Shown here: piece after piece, positions 1 through 8,645 of the stretch
Numbering within the stretch: position 1 is the stretch's first letter
How the letters are laid out: every line of letters begins with the position of its first letter
Translations under genes and position numbers: made by a program
Source of the DNA: Roseovarius bejariae
GTDB taxonomy: Bacteria; Pseudomonadota; Alphaproteobacteria; Rhodobacterales; Rhodobacteraceae
Direction of reading: 5' to 3'
DNA length: 64,000 bases
NCBI RefSeq assembly: GCF_009669325.1
Contig: NZ_SZWE01000001.1
Span: forward strand, 868,402-932,401
The notes under the pieces: model-generated
What the model was told of the DNA's origin: nothing
Databases searched by the model: none
Seen by the model: the letters and a program-made list of their open reading frames with translations, nothing else

Positions 1-1
1 C

Positions 2-1045
2 GCCCTGCGCTGCCTCTACGTGCAGGAGGACATCGCCGACAGCTTCACCGAAATGCTCACCGGGGCCATGGATGCGCTCAACATCGGGATGCCCTGGGAT
101 CTGTCCACCGATGTCGGCCCGGTGATCGACGAGACCGCCCGCGCAGGCATCGCCGAGCATATCCAGACCGCCCGCGCCGAGGGCCGGTTGATGCATGAGC
201 TCAAGACGCCGAACGCGGGCACCTATATCGCGCCGACGCTGATCAAACTCGGCGGGATCGAGGATCTGGAGCGCGAGATTTTCGGCCCTGTCCTGCATCT
301 GGCCACCTTCAAATCCACCGAACTGGACAAGGTGATCGACCGGATCAACGGCACCGGCTATGGCCTGACCTTCGGGTTGATGACCCGGATCGACGACCGC
401 GTGCAATATGTCACCGACCGGGTTCATGCGGGCAACATGTACGTCAACCGCAACCAGATCGGCGCCATCGTCGGCAGCCAACCCTTCGGCGGCGAGGGCC
501 TTTCCGGCACCGGCCCCAAGGCGGGCGGCCCACACTACCTTGCCCGCTTCACGGCCCACCCTGCCGCGCAGGCCAAGGGCGACTGGCCCCGCGACATGGG
601 CGCGGACGACCTGCAAGGCGCGCTCGACAAGGCCAATACGCATCAGGCCGAACGCCGCGATGCGCTTGTCCTGCCGGGGCCGACGGGGGAATCGAACCGC
701 CTGACCACCCACACGCGCGAGGCTGTGCTCTGCCTCGGCCCGGGGCCCGAGGCCGCCGCCGAACAGGCCCGCGCGGTCGAGGCACTTGGCGGCATCGCCG
801 TACAGGCCACCGGCCACGTCGCCCCCGAAGCCCTGACAACCATGGGCGCCCTGTCCGGCGTGATCTGGTGGGGCGATGACACCACCGCCCGCGCCTATGC
901 GCAGGCGCTGTCGCGCCGCGCCGGGCCGATCCTGCCGCTGATCACCGGGCAACCCGACACCGGCCACGTCCTGCACGAACGCCACGTCTGCGTCGATACC
1001 ACCGCCGCAGGCGGCAACGCCGCCCTGCTGGGCGGCATGGCCTGA
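2..1045 (+). CDS. putA: Bifunctional proline dehydrogenase / L-glutamate gamma-semialdehyde dehydrogenase PutA, C-terminal part
   Basis: The gene enters from the left edge in frame 2, and only about the last 347 residues are present. The visible part is the end of the aldehyde dehydrogenase domain, which oxidises glutamate semialdehyde to glutamate with NAD+ in proline catabolism. Diagnostic stretches are EIFGPVLHLATF, the GNMYVNRNQIGAIVG segment and QPFGGEGLSGTGPKAGG, all typical of PutA/P5C dehydrogenase. The catalytic Cys should lie just outside the window. The last ~150 residues form the extra C-terminal domain usual in long alphaproteobacterial PutA proteins. A small GCCCG-TTC-CGGGC hairpin follows the stop at 1051-1063 without a T tract. 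Confidence 0.95.
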   Translation, partial: ALRCLYVQEDIADSFTEMLTGAMDALNIGMPWDLSTDVGPVIDETARAGIAEHIQTARAEGRLMHELKTPNAGTYIAPTLIKLGGIEDLEREIFGPVLHLATFKSTELDKVIDRINGTGYGLTFGLMTRIDDRVQYVTDRVHAGNMYVNRNQIGAIVGSQPFGGEGLSGTGPKAGGPHYLARFTAHPAAQAKGDWPRDMGADDLQGALDKANTHQAERRDALVLPGPTGESNRLTTHTREAVLCLGPGPEAAAEQARAVEALGGIAVQATGHVAPEALTTMGALSGVIWWGDDTTARAYAQALSRRAGPILPLITGQPDTGHVLHERHVCVDTTAAGGNAALLGGMA

Positions 1046-1101
1046 CACACGCCCGTTCCGGGCTTACCCCGGGACCCGGCAAAATTCCCGTCCCCCCGCG
1101 C

Positions 1102-1131
1102 TTGACGCCGGGGGACGGGCGGGCCAACTAT
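1102..1131 (+). promoter_or_regulatory. Possible sigma-70 promoter placed directly on the rhomboid start
   Basis: TTGACG at 1102-1107 and AACTAT at 1126-1131 are 18 bp apart. The -10-like hexamer ends only 5 bases before the ATG at 1137, so a transcript from it would begin at or beside the start codon (leaderless). This is a pattern match only. The GC-rich spacer and lack of other support keep confidence low. Confidence 0.25.
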
Positions 1132-1136
1132 CCTCC

Positions 1137-1886
1137 ATGCTGCCCATTCGCGATCATAACCCGTCTCAACAGACCCCATGGGTCACCTACGCCCTGATCG
1201 CGGTGAACGTGGCGATCTTCCTCAGCTACTGGGGCCTCTTCGCGGATCAGCGCGCCCTGACCATGTTCTTCCTCGACTGGGGCATGGTCCCGGCCCTCGT
1301 CACCGAACAGGGCACATGGGGCACCATGCTCAGTTCCATGTTCCTGCACGGCGGGCTGATGCACCTTGGCGGCAACATGCTGTTTCTGTGGATCTTCGGC
1401 GACAACCTCGAAGAAGAGATGGGCCACCTGCGCTACCTACTTTTCTACCTCGCCTGTGGCGTGGGCGCGGGCCTTGCCCATTACTACGCCGCCCCCTACA
1501 GCGAGGTGCCCACCGTCGGCGCCTCGGGGGCCATCGCCGGGGTCATGGGCGGTTACCTGCTGCTCTACCCCAGGGCGCAGGTCGATATCCTGATCTTCAT
1601 CATCTTCATCATCCGGGTGATCGCCGTCCCGGCCTGGCTCATGCTGGCGCTGTGGTTCGCGATGCAGCTTTTCGGCGGCTTCGGGGCCGACCCGATGAGT
1701 GGCGGCGTGGCCTATTGGGCGCACGCGGGCGGCTTCGTACTGGGCGCGATCCTGACCCTGCCGGTCTTCCTGCGCCGGGGCGGCACGCAGTTCTGGAACC
1801 GCACCCACGGGCAGCCCCCGCACCCCGAGGCCCGCTATGCCTATCAGAAAACCCACATCCCCCGCGTCCGGAGGCACCGCAAATGA
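1137..1886 (+). CDS. Rhomboid family intramembrane serine protease
   Basis: A 249-residue polytopic inner-membrane protein with the rhomboid signatures in order. These are the HGGLMHLGGNMLFLWIFGDN segment (about residues 71-90), the catalytic GASGAIAG motif with Ser130, and the AHAGG motif with His196, which completes the Ser-His dyad. Known members cleave transmembrane segments of other membrane proteins, but the substrate here cannot be inferred. The C-terminal tail (RTHGQPPHPEARYAYQKTH) is polar and cytosolic. The stop overlaps the next ATG as ATGA, so the GFA-family gene is probably translationally coupled. The ATG at 1137 is the only good start before the first membrane segment. Confidence 0.93.
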   Translation: MLPIRDHNPSQQTPWVTYALIAVNVAIFLSYWGLFADQRALTMFFLDWGMVPALVTEQGTWGTMLSSMFLHGGLMHLGGNMLFLWIFGDNLEEEMGHLRYLLFYLACGVGAGLAHYYAAPYSEVPTVGASGAIAGVMGGYLLLYPRAQVDILIFIIFIIRVIAVPAWLMLALWFAMQLFGGFGADPMSGGVAYWAHAGGFVLGAILTLPVFLRRGGTQFWNRTHGQPPHPEARYAYQKTHIPRVRRHRK

Positions 1887-2245
1887 AAACCAAGGCCACC
1901 TGTCATTGCGGCGCGGTCGAGCTGCACCTCGACCTGCCAAACGGCATCACCGGCGCCCACCGCTGCGACTGTTCCTTCTGCCGCCGTCGCGCCGCGCCCA
2001 ATGTCTCGGTGCCGCTTGCCGCGCTGACCGTCGCACGCGGGGCCGACAACCTCACGCTCTACACATGGGGCACCGGCACCGCGCAGCACTACTTTTGCAA
2101 AACCTGCGGCATTTACACCCATCACCAACGCCGCTCGAACCCGAACGAATACGGCGTCAACCTTGGCTGCATCCAAGGCGTAAACCCCGCCGATTATGAG
2201 CCGATCCCGTGGAGCGACGGCATCAACCACCCCTCGGATCGTTAA
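1883..2245 (+). CDS. GFA / CENP-V family zinc-binding protein
   Basis: A 120-residue protein of the glutathione-dependent formaldehyde-activating (Gfa/CENP-V) fold. Zinc ligands are visible as C7 and C9 (TCHCGAVEL), the C29-C31-C34 cluster (HRCDCSFCRRR) and a later FCKTCGIYTHH motif. Most bacterial members have no proven activity and the glutathione-formaldehyde role does not extend reliably to all of them, so this is a family call only. It starts within the rhomboid stop (ATGA). Its own TAA overlaps the convergent phnE stop (TTAA, 2242-2245), so the two genes meet tail to tail with no spacer. Confidence 0.85.
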   Translation: MKTKATCHCGAVELHLDLPNGITGAHRCDCSFCRRRAAPNVSVPLAALTVARGADNLTLYTWGTGTAQHYFCKTCGIYTHHQRRSNPNEYGVNLGCIQGVNPADYEPIPWSDGINHPSDR

Positions 2246-3588
2246 AGCCCCGAGTCATCCGACTGGATCAACCGGCGGCGCAACCACCCCGAGATCGTAT
2301 CCATCGCCATCACCATCAGCACGATCAGGACGATGTAGTAAGTCACCTCTTCCCAATCCTTCTGGGTGATGATCGCCTGCGTCAGCAACAGCCCGATCCC
2401 ACCGCCGGTAATCGCCCCGATGATCGTGGCGCTGCGGGTGTTGGATTCAAGGTAGTAAAGAAGCTGGCTCAACAGAACGGGCGTGATCTGCGGAATGACG
2501 CCAAAGCGATAGCGCTGCAACGGCTTGGCCCCCGTCGATTGCACCCCTTCGATTTGCTTTTCATCCACGTTTTCAAGGGTTTCCGAGAAAAGCTTGCCGA
2601 AGGTCCCGGTATCGGTCAGCAGGATCGCCAAGGCCCCCGTCAACGGCCCCGGCCCAAAGGCGCGCGCCAGAACCACCGTCCAGATCAGGGCATCCACCCC
2701 GCGCACGAAATCGAACACCCGCCGCACGCCGAACCGCACCGCCATGAAGGGCGAGAAATTCCGCGCCGCCATGAAGGCCAGCGGCAGCGCCAGCATCGCC
2801 GCGCCAAAGGTACCAAGGAAGGCCATCAGGATGGTCTCGAACACCGCCCACATGACCTCGGAATGCCGCCACATGGCATTGCCCCAGAAATCTCGCCACA
2901 TGGCCGTGATGTTCGATACCTCGGGCCTCACCCGCTCACCCGAAACGGCAAGCCCCACCAAGTCAGCAAAGCTCTTGCCATGAAACGGGCTGTCCAGCGT
3001 GAAGAAGAACAGCTCCCAACCCATATCGTACTTGAACAGTTCCGCCCGTGTCCGTGTTATCGTCAAACGGCCCCGGTCCGTGGTCACCGCCAGCCGGTTT
3101 TTCGAGGCATTGATCCACTCGGGCTGATCTTCCATCCCGCCCTGCGGAAACACCATCTCGACCCCGCTGCGCGACGGGCGCGCCTCGATCACCCCATAGT
3201 CGGGGATGTCATAGCGCACCCAGTCGCCCTCGTAGGTCACAACATGGCCACGCCCCAGTTGCGCCACCATGCCCGTGTCGGTCAGGGTCACCCACTCGGG
3301 CGCGGTGCCCTCGGCATAGGTCCCCTTGCGCTCGCCCTCGATGGCGATCTCGATACTCTCCGACCGCGCATCGTACAAAACATGCGTCTTGTGGCTGTAA
3401 CTGTCGGCCACAAGGGCGCGGGCATTGTCGATGCTCGCCCGCTCACTCAGCCCCGGAATGTCAAAGGCAAAGAAGATATAGACGAAATAGGCCAGGATCA
3501 CCGCAGGCAGGCCGAAATTGAACAGGCGTTTACGCCCGAACAGACGGCTTGCCTCGCCCTTGAAATCCGCTGTCGCTGTCATGCTCAT
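2242..3588 (-). CDS. phnE: Phosphonate ABC transporter permease PhnE, long form
   Basis: A 448-residue inner-membrane permease. The N terminus has one membrane segment (around residues 20-40, VILAYFVYIFFAF), then about 150 residues predicted periplasmic, rich in beta-like sequence. The MetI-type permease core follows. Its coupling loop is seen in ENVDEKQIEGVQSTGAKPLQRYRFGVIP, here GVQSTGA followed by the conserved proline. The start is ATG at 3588, inside the stop of the second permease gene (ATGA at 3585-3588), rather than farther upstream in that gene. With phnC, phnD and the shorter phnE it forms a PhnCDEE importer for phosphonates, phosphite or related phosphorus compounds. No C-P lyase genes are in the window, so the true substrate is unproven. 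Confidence 0.92.
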   Translation of the reverse strand: MSMTATADFKGEASRLFGRKRLFNFGLPAVILAYFVYIFFAFDIPGLSERASIDNARALVADSYSHKTHVLYDARSESIEIAIEGERKGTYAEGTAPEWVTLTDTGMVAQLGRGHVVTYEGDWVRYDIPDYGVIEARPSRSGVEMVFPQGGMEDQPEWINASKNRLAVTTDRGRLTITRTRAELFKYDMGWELFFFTLDSPFHGKSFADLVGLAVSGERVRPEVSNITAMWRDFWGNAMWRHSEVMWAVFETILMAFLGTFGAAMLALPLAFMAARNFSPFMAVRFGVRRVFDFVRGVDALIWTVVLARAFGPGPLTGALAILLTDTGTFGKLFSETLENVDEKQIEGVQSTGAKPLQRYRFGVIPQITPVLLSQLLYYLESNTRSATIIGAITGGGIGLLLTQAIITQKDWEEVTYYIVLIVLMVMAMDTISGWLRRRLIQSDDSGL

Positions 3589-4457
3589 TGCTGCGCCCCC
3601 TTGGTCAGGCGATCCCGGAAATAGGATGAAATCTGGTCGAAAAAGACGATGGTCAGGAACAGCAGAATGAAAATCGCCGCCGCCTCGTCGAACTTGCCCT
3701 GCCCCCATGACATGGCGTTCTTGAGCTCGTACCCGATGCCGCCCGCGCCGACGAAACCAAGGATGGCCGAGGCGCGGATATTGATCTCGAACCGCAGCAG
3801 CGCGTAACTCAGGTAATTCGGCGCCACCTGCGGGATGATGCCCAACAACATGCGTTGCGACCATGTCGCGCCCACCGATTGCAGCCCCTCCACGGGCTTG
3901 AGCGAGGCATTCTCGTTCACCTCGGAAAACAGCTTGCCCAGCGCGCCGACGGTATGCAGCGCAATCGCGATCATCGCGGGCACCGGCCCGCCGCCCAGCA
4001 CGAAAATCAGGACAAGCGCGATCACGATCTCGGGGATCGCCCGCAGAATATCCATGATCCGCCGGAACACCGGGATCATCCGCGGCCAGCGCGCCATGCC
4101 GCGTGTCGACAACAGCGACATGACAATCCCAAGAAGCGCCCCCAGAAGGGTCGACGCGGCGGCGATATTGATCGTCTCGATCAGCGCCGGGAAAAACGTC
4201 ACGAAATGTCCGGGCAGTTCATGGGCCTTCTCGAAGGCCTCGCTCCAGACCTGCGCCGGAAAGTCCAGAATATTGTGCCAGCCGTCCCAGAACCCCCCGG
4301 CATTGCGGCTGTCGGCAAGGTTGAACCCCGCCACCATCAGCGCCACGAAGATCGCCAGCATCGCGCCCGAATACAGCCGCTTGCGGCGCGTCATCGCCAT
4401 GTAATTGTCGCGGATGCCATCCGTCGTGATCGGCGCCTGCGCGCTCAGGTCTGCCAT
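3585..4457 (-). CDS. phnE: Phosphonate ABC transporter permease PhnE, short form
   Basis: A 290-residue permease with an N-terminal membrane segment (residues ~32-49), a loop with DFPAQVWSEAFEKAHELPGHF, and a five-helix MetI-type core. The ATPase-contacting motif is EGLQSVGATWSQRMLLGIIP, matching the cognate motif in the neighbouring long permease. The pair probably assembles as a heterodimer with a PhnC dimer. It is separated from phnD by 72 bp containing a hairpin (4483-4510), which likely lowers permease expression relative to the binding protein. Its last codons overlap the next phnE. Confidence 0.93.
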   Translation of the reverse strand: MADLSAQAPITTDGIRDNYMAMTRRKRLYSGAMLAIFVALMVAGFNLADSRNAGGFWDGWHNILDFPAQVWSEAFEKAHELPGHFVTFFPALIETINIAAASTLLGALLGIVMSLLSTRGMARWPRMIPVFRRIMDILRAIPEIVIALVLIFVLGGGPVPAMIAIALHTVGALGKLFSEVNENASLKPVEGLQSVGATWSQRMLLGIIPQVAPNYLSYALLRFEINIRASAILGFVGAGGIGYELKNAMSWGQGKFDEAAAIFILLFLTIVFFDQISSYFRDRLTKGAQQ

Positions 4458-4482
4458 GCCCTAAGTCCCCCGGATACTTATG

Positions 4483-4510
4483 AAAAAGGGCCCACCCCAC
4501 GGGCGGCCCC
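4483..4510 (-). terminator. Intra-operon hairpin between phnD and phnE
   Basis: On the minus strand a G+C-rich imperfect hairpin (GGGGCCGCCC / GGGTGGGCCC arms around a short loop, 4488-4510) is followed by a run of five Ts (4487-4483). It sits directly after phnD. Partial termination or mRNA protection here would give more binding protein than permease, a common arrangement in ABC importer operons. The effect itself is inferred. Confidence 0.6.
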
Positions 4511-4529
4511 CCTTCGTCAAAACGCTGTC

Positions 4530-5432
4530 TTAGTTCGATTTGGCCTTACGGGCCTCGATGATCGACAGGTAAGCGTCATGGGTGATCGGCATGAAGCCTT
4601 TCGCGTCCCCCTGAAGCACACCATAGGCACAGTCTTCGTCCATCGATTTGAGCGATGCCATCAGCCCGGTCATCTTCAACTTTACGTCCTCGGGCAGCGC
4701 AGACCGCAGAACGACAGGGCCCTCCGGGATCGGCTTCGATTGCCAGATCTGGACAAGATCGTTCATGTCCACCAGACCGGCATCAACCGCCTTGCGCAGC
4801 GCGCCCGAGTTGTACCCGTCTTCCCAGTTGCCCAGGCCGTCGGCCCATGTCACGCCGCCGTCCACGTCGCCGTTGTTCACGGCAACGATGGTTTGCTCAT
4901 GGCCGCCGGTGAATTTCACTTCGCCGAAATAATCGCCCGATTGCATGGTGGCATTGATCTCGGCAGGAATTTCGATCGACGGGATCAGGTACCCGCTGGT
5001 CGAGTTCGGATCACCGAAACCAAAGGTCTTGTCCTTCATATCGTCCAGCGAGGTGATTCCGCTGTCTTTGCGGGCAAACCCGATGGAGTGATACCCATAA
5101 CCACCATCAAGGTTCACCTTGACCAGAACCGGCTCAACCGCGTCGGGGTTTTCCAGATAGGTCTTGGCATAGCCCGAGGCGCCCAGCCACGCCATGTCGA
5201 TGGTGCCGCCCAGCAGGCCCTGGATCACGCCGTTATAGTCGGCCGGCGCGAACAGCTTGGTTTCGACACCCAGCAATTCTTCGGTCTTTTCGCGCAGGCA
5301 CTCGTTCGAATTCATCCGGTCCTGTGCGTTTTCGCCCCCCAGAATACCGATGCGGAATTCGCTGATCTCTTGGGCCAGCGCAGGGCTGGTCAGGGCCGTG
5401 GTCGCCACGATGGCAGCAAGCAGTTTTTTCAT
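4530..5432 (-). CDS. phnD: Phosphonate ABC transporter substrate-binding protein PhnD
   Basis: A 300-residue periplasmic binding protein with a clear Sec signal peptide (MKKLLAAIVATTALTSPALA, cleavage before QE). Mature PhnD features follow: FRIGILGGENAQDR, the MAWLGASGYAKTY segment, FGFGDPNSTSGYLIP (ligand-loop region) and DGGVTWADG. It captures phosphonate-type ligands and delivers them to PhnE/PhnE. The start was set at ATG 5432, preceded by GGAGAG on the minus strand. Longer open frame upstream is the shadow of phnC. The gene lies 53 bp after phnC. Confidence 0.95.
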   Translation of the reverse strand: MKKLLAAIVATTALTSPALAQEISEFRIGILGGENAQDRMNSNECLREKTEELLGVETKLFAPADYNGVIQGLLGGTIDMAWLGASGYAKTYLENPDAVEPVLVKVNLDGGYGYHSIGFARKDSGITSLDDMKDKTFGFGDPNSTSGYLIPSIEIPAEINATMQSGDYFGEVKFTGGHEQTIVAVNNGDVDGGVTWADGLGNWEDGYNSGALRKAVDAGLVDMNDLVQIWQSKPIPEGPVVLRSALPEDVKLKMTGLMASLKSMDEDCAYGVLQGDAKGFMPITHDAYLSIIEARKAKSN

Positions 5433-5485
5433 GGTTTCTCTCCGATTGGATTGAGTTGATTTTCGATTGAAGGCTCGGGGAAGTC

Positions 5486-6310
5486 TCAAAGCGCGGCCTC
5501 GGCCTGCCGGATCGCGGCAACGCCGGGGCGCTCGATTGTCTCGATGGAGGTCGAGGTGCTGGCCTCGGAAAATCCGGCATCCGCGCCATAGATGTCGCGC
5601 GCGACGCCGGTGGTCAGCTGCTCGGGCGTGCCGTCGAACACCACCCGGCCATGCAGCATCCCGATCACCCGATCGCAATAGCGCCGCGCGGTATCCAGCG
5701 TGTGCAGGTTGGCAATGACGGTGCGCCCGTCTTCCTCGTGAATGCGGCGCAGGTCGTCCATCACCACCTGCGCATTCATCGGATCAAGGCTGGCAATCGG
5801 CTCATCGGCCAGAACGATCTTGGGGTCCTGCATCAGCGCCCGGGCAATCGCCACCCGCTGCTGCTGCCCCCCCGACAGCGCCTCGGCCCGCTTGGGGGCA
5901 TGCTCGGCAATGCCCAGACGGTCCAGAATATCGATGGCACGGTGAATATCCGCTTCGGGATACAGGTTGAACATCGTCGACATAGTCGACCGCCGGTTCA
6001 GCGTGCCATGCAGCACGTTGGAGACCACATCCATGCGCGGCACAAGATTGAACTGCTGGAAGATCATCGCGCAATCGGATTGCCACGCGCGTTTCTCGGC
6101 CCCCCGCAGGGCCGTCACATCGCGCCCCTCGAAGGCGATCACCCCCTCGCTGGCATCAGTCAGCCGGTTCAACATCCGCAAAAGCGTGGATTTCCCGGCG
6201 CCCGATCGGCCGATGATCCCGATCATCGCGGGCCGCTCCACCTCGAAAGACACGGCATCCACGGCCGTGTTCTTGCCAAATCTGCGCGTCAGATTGCTCA
6301 CTGTCAGCAC
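5486..6310 (-). CDS. phnC: Phosphonate ABC transporter ATP-binding protein PhnC
   Basis: A 274-residue ABC ATPase with Walker [10 protein letters not shown] (residues 34-42), the Q-loop region around MIFQQFNL, the signature [15 protein letters not shown], Walker B VLADEP and a switch His in NLHTLD. These match the PhnC subfamily. The start codon is GTG at 6310, with GGGGA about 7 bases upstream on the minus strand. As the first gene of the phnCDEE operon it is preceded by a convincing Pho box at 6354-6371, so phosphate starvation should induce the operon. Confidence 0.95.
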   Translation of the reverse strand: MLTVSNLTRRFGKNTAVDAVSFEVERPAMIGIIGRSGAGKSTLLRMLNRLTDASEGVIAFEGRDVTALRGAEKRAWQSDCAMIFQQFNLVPRMDVVSNVLHGTLNRRSTMSTMFNLYPEADIHRAIDILDRLGIAEHAPKRAEALSGGQQQRVAIARALMQDPKIVLADEPIASLDPMNAQVVMDDLRRIHEEDGRTVIANLHTLDTARRYCDRVIGMLHGRVVFDGTPEQLTTGVARDIYGADAGFSEASTSTSIETIERPGVAAIRQAEAAL

Positions 6311-6353
6311 TGCACATCCCCTTGCTGTCTTGGCGCCCTCCTACGCGCCGCGC

Positions 6354-6371
6354 CTGACAGCTCTGCGACAG
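6354..6371 (-). promoter_or_regulatory. PhoB binding site (Pho box) upstream of phnC
   Basis: Read on the minus strand this is CTGTCGC-AGAG-CTGTCAG: two direct CTGTC repeats 11 bp apart in the classical 7-4-7 Pho box arrangement. It lies 44 bp upstream of the phnC GTG. The position and repeat spacing agree with PhoB-activated promoters replacing a -35 element. No strong -10 hexamer is evident. Confidence 0.75.
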
Positions 6372-6472
6372 TTCGTTGAAAGTTTTGTAACGTGAGCGAT
6401 GGGCGAAAAGGCACCACCCACCGCCCTGCCTCACCGCAGCTCTTGCCCAATATCGCCACCGGGCGTAGGACA

Positions 6473-7015
6473 ATGCCCATGACATCCGCCGCCAAACGCC
6501 TGCACCGTGACGACTGGCTCACCGCCGGGCTCACTGCCCTGCGCGCCCAAGGCCCCGAAGCCCTGAAAGCCGAGCCGCTGGCGCGCAGCATGGGCACGAC
6601 CAAAGGCTCATTTTACTGGCATTTCGAAGATGTCCCGCACTTCCACCGCGCCCTTCTGGCCCGCTGGGAGGAAACCGCGCAAACCGCCCTCTCCAAGGCA
6701 CAGGCCGGGTCCGGCACCGCCACAACCCGCCTGCGCCACGCCGCCCAAAGCCTCGCCGATCAGGCCGGCGCCGATGCCGCCATCCGCGCATGGGCGCGCG
6801 GGCATGCGGGCGCCGCCGAAACACTGGCCCGGGTCGATGCCGCCCGGCTCGATTGCCTGCACGCGCTTTTGTCCGAGGTCGGTATCTCCAATCCCGAAAT
6901 GGCCCGGATCATCCTGGCCAGCGGTGTGGGCATGGCGCAACTGGACGAGGGGCAAGAGGCCCGCAACACCCAGTCCATGGGCTCCCTCGTCGATCTGGTG
7001 CTTGCCCTTCGCTAG
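6473..7015 (+). CDS. TetR/AcrR family transcriptional regulator
   Basis: A 180-residue protein with a typical TetR helix-turn-helix near residues 15-52 (AGLTALRAQGPEALKAEPLA, then MGTTKGSFYWHFED, in which the SFYWHF recognition-helix motif is diagnostic). The remainder is a variable ligand-binding domain without recognisable specificity. The start is ATG at 6473, after AGGA, rather than an in-frame codon farther upstream, which would extend into the Pho promoter. It is divergent from phnC but nothing shows that it controls that operon. Its TAG stop abuts the MITE-like element. Confidence 0.9.
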   Translation: MPMTSAAKRLHRDDWLTAGLTALRAQGPEALKAEPLARSMGTTKGSFYWHFEDVPHFHRALLARWEETAQTALSKAQAGSGTATTRLRHAAQSLADQAGADAAIRAWARGHAGAAETLARVDAARLDCLHALLSEVGISNPEMARIILASGVGMAQLDEGQEARNTQSMGSLVDLVLALR

Positions 7016-7116
7016 AGCGTTTTCAGTTTACCTTGAATCAAAGTGTATCACTAATGTCCCGAGAAGGCCGTAGGCCTGGCAGGGTATTGGTGATGCAACA
7101 ATAACTGGAAACGCTT
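7015..7116. mobile_element. MITE-like 102-bp element with terminal inverted repeats
   Basis: The ends are AGCGTTTTCAGTT (7016-7028) and AACTGGAAACGCT (7103-7115), a 13-bp inverted repeat with one mismatch. TA dinucleotides flank both ends (7013-7014 and 7117-7118), as expected for an IS630/Tc1-type target duplication. The interior has no gene. The TA on the left is part of the TAG stop of the TetR gene and the TA on the right is part of the photolyase TAA, so the element fills the whole convergent gap. It could alternatively be a long-loop bidirectional terminator. Confidence 0.45.
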
Positions 7117-8645
7117 TAAACCACTTCGCCCGCGTCCAGCCGGTCCAAGATACGCCGCGCGCCACTTAGCACCGCATCGCGCTTGTCCTCGTCCATCCGG
7201 TCCCATGTGCGATACATCTGGCCCATCCGCGGATTGCCCTCGAACCGCTCCCGATGCCGCTGCATGAAATCCCAGAAGAGCAGGTTGAAGGGGCATGCCC
7301 CCTCGCCCACCTTGTCCTTCACCGAATAAGCGCAGTTGCCGCAATAGTCCGACATCTTGGCGATATAATTGCCCGAACTCACATAAGGCTTGCTGGCGAT
7401 GATCCCGCCATCGGCAAACTGGCTCATGCCGATCGTGTTGGGCGCCTCCACCCACTCAAAAGCATCGGCATAAACCGCCAGATACCATTCATGCAGCTGC
7501 CCCGGATCGACCCCGGCCAACAGCGCGAAATTGCCCGTCACCATCAGCCGCTGAATGTGATGGGCATAGGCCTCCTCGCGGGTCTGCGCCACCGCATGGC
7601 CCACGCAATTCATCCGTGTCTCACCCCCCCAATACATCCACGGCAAATCCCGATCATGGCCCAGCGCATTGCGCGCGGTATAGTCCGGCCCCTCGCGAAA
7701 ATAGATGCCCCGCACATATTCGCGCCAGCCGATCACCTGCCGGATGAACCCTTCGGCGGCATTGATCGGCACGCGCCCGGCTTTCCATTCCTCTTCCACA
7801 CGGGTGCAGATTTCCACAGGATCAAGCAATCCGATGTTCAAATACGGCGACAGCACCGAATGATGCAGAAACCTGTCCCCCTGCAACATCGCGTCCTGAT
7901 AATCACCAAACCCCGCCAGCAAGTGCTTGGCGAAATGATCCAGCGCACGCAGGGCCTGCCCGCGGGTCACGGCAAAATGAAAGGGCCGCAACTCGCCGAA
8001 ATTGTCGCCAAACCGCGCCTCGACCAGATCAAGCACCTCTTCGGTGGTCTCATCCGGCGTGAACTGCATCGGCGCGGATCGCAGCATATCCTCCGAGGCC
8101 GGTTTGCGGTTGTCATGGTCGAAATTCCACTTGCCCCCTGCCGGTTTTTCGCCCTCCATCATCAGGCCCGTCTTGCGCCGCATCTCGCGATAGAAATACT
8201 CCATCCGAAGCTCTTTGCGCCCCTCGGCCCAAGCGTCGAACGCCTGAAGCGAACAGATGAACCGATCATCCGGCAGAAGCGTCACGCTCAACGGCGCATT
8301 CTCCAGCGCCTCGATCAACCGCCATTCGCCGAGCCGGGTGGCCAGAACCTCGCTCACCTCATGTTCTTGGCCCCGGCGCATCAACTCTCCCACGATGGTT
8401 TTTGACGCGCCCTCATCATCCAACCGCGTATAGGCCACGCGCCAGCCATCCGCCTCCAAAGCCGCCGCGAAATGCCGCATCGCCGACAGCACCAGCGCGA
8501 TTTTCTTGGGGTGATGCGGCACATATCCCGTCTCGTCCAGCACCTCGGCCATGACGATCAGGTCACTGTCCATGTCGGCCTCCCGCAGCGCCGACAGCCC
8601 CTCGCTCAACTGGTCCCCAAGAACCAGAACCAACCGGTTCACCAT
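7116..8645 (-). CDS. phrB: Iron-sulfur bacterial (6-4) photolyase / cryptochrome, PhrB type
   Basis: A 509-residue flavoprotein of the FeS-BCP (CryPro/PhrB) family, which repairs (6-4) photoproducts using FAD, a lumazine antenna and a [4Fe-4S] cluster. It aligns end to end with Agrobacterium PhrB from memory: LVLVLGDQLS at the N terminus, MEYFYREMRRKTGLMM, FIRQVIGWREYVRGIY and AHHIQRLMVTGNFALLAG. Four cluster cysteines are present at C347, C435, C438 and C451, each offset by exactly three from C350/C438/C441/C454 of PhrB. The start was set at ATG 8645, which overlaps the SDR stop by 7 bases, because that places the LVLVLGDQ strand correctly. It is co-transcribed after the SDR gene. Confidence 0.95.
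   Translation of the reverse strand: MVNRLVLVLGDQLSEGLSALREADMDSDLIVMAEVLDETGYVPHHPKKIALVLSAMRHFAAALEADGWRVAYTRLDDEGASKTIVGELMRRGQEHEVSEVLATRLGEWRLIEALENAPLSVTLLPDDRFICSLQAFDAWAEGRKELRMEYFYREMRRKTGLMMEGEKPAGGKWNFDHDNRKPASEDMLRSAPMQFTPDETTEEVLDLVEARFGDNFGELRPFHFAVTRGQALRALDHFAKHLLAGFGDYQDAMLQGDRFLHHSVLSPYLNIGLLDPVEICTRVEEEWKAGRVPINAAEGFIRQVIGWREYVRGIYFREGPDYTARNALGHDRDLPWMYWGGETRMNCVGHAVAQTREEAYAHHIQRLMVTGNFALLAGVDPGQLHEWYLAVYADAFEWVEAPNTIGMSQFADGGIIASKPYVSSGNYIAKMSDYCGNCAYSVKDKVGEGACPFNLLFWDFMQRHRERFEGNPRMGQMYRTWDRMDEDKRDAVLSGARRILDRLDAGEVV

Noticed and set aside
3855..5459. A 534-codon plus-strand open frame
   Set aside because: It is antisense to phnE and phnD, which have clear family motifs. 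The sequence is Arg/His-rich in the manner of shadow frames.
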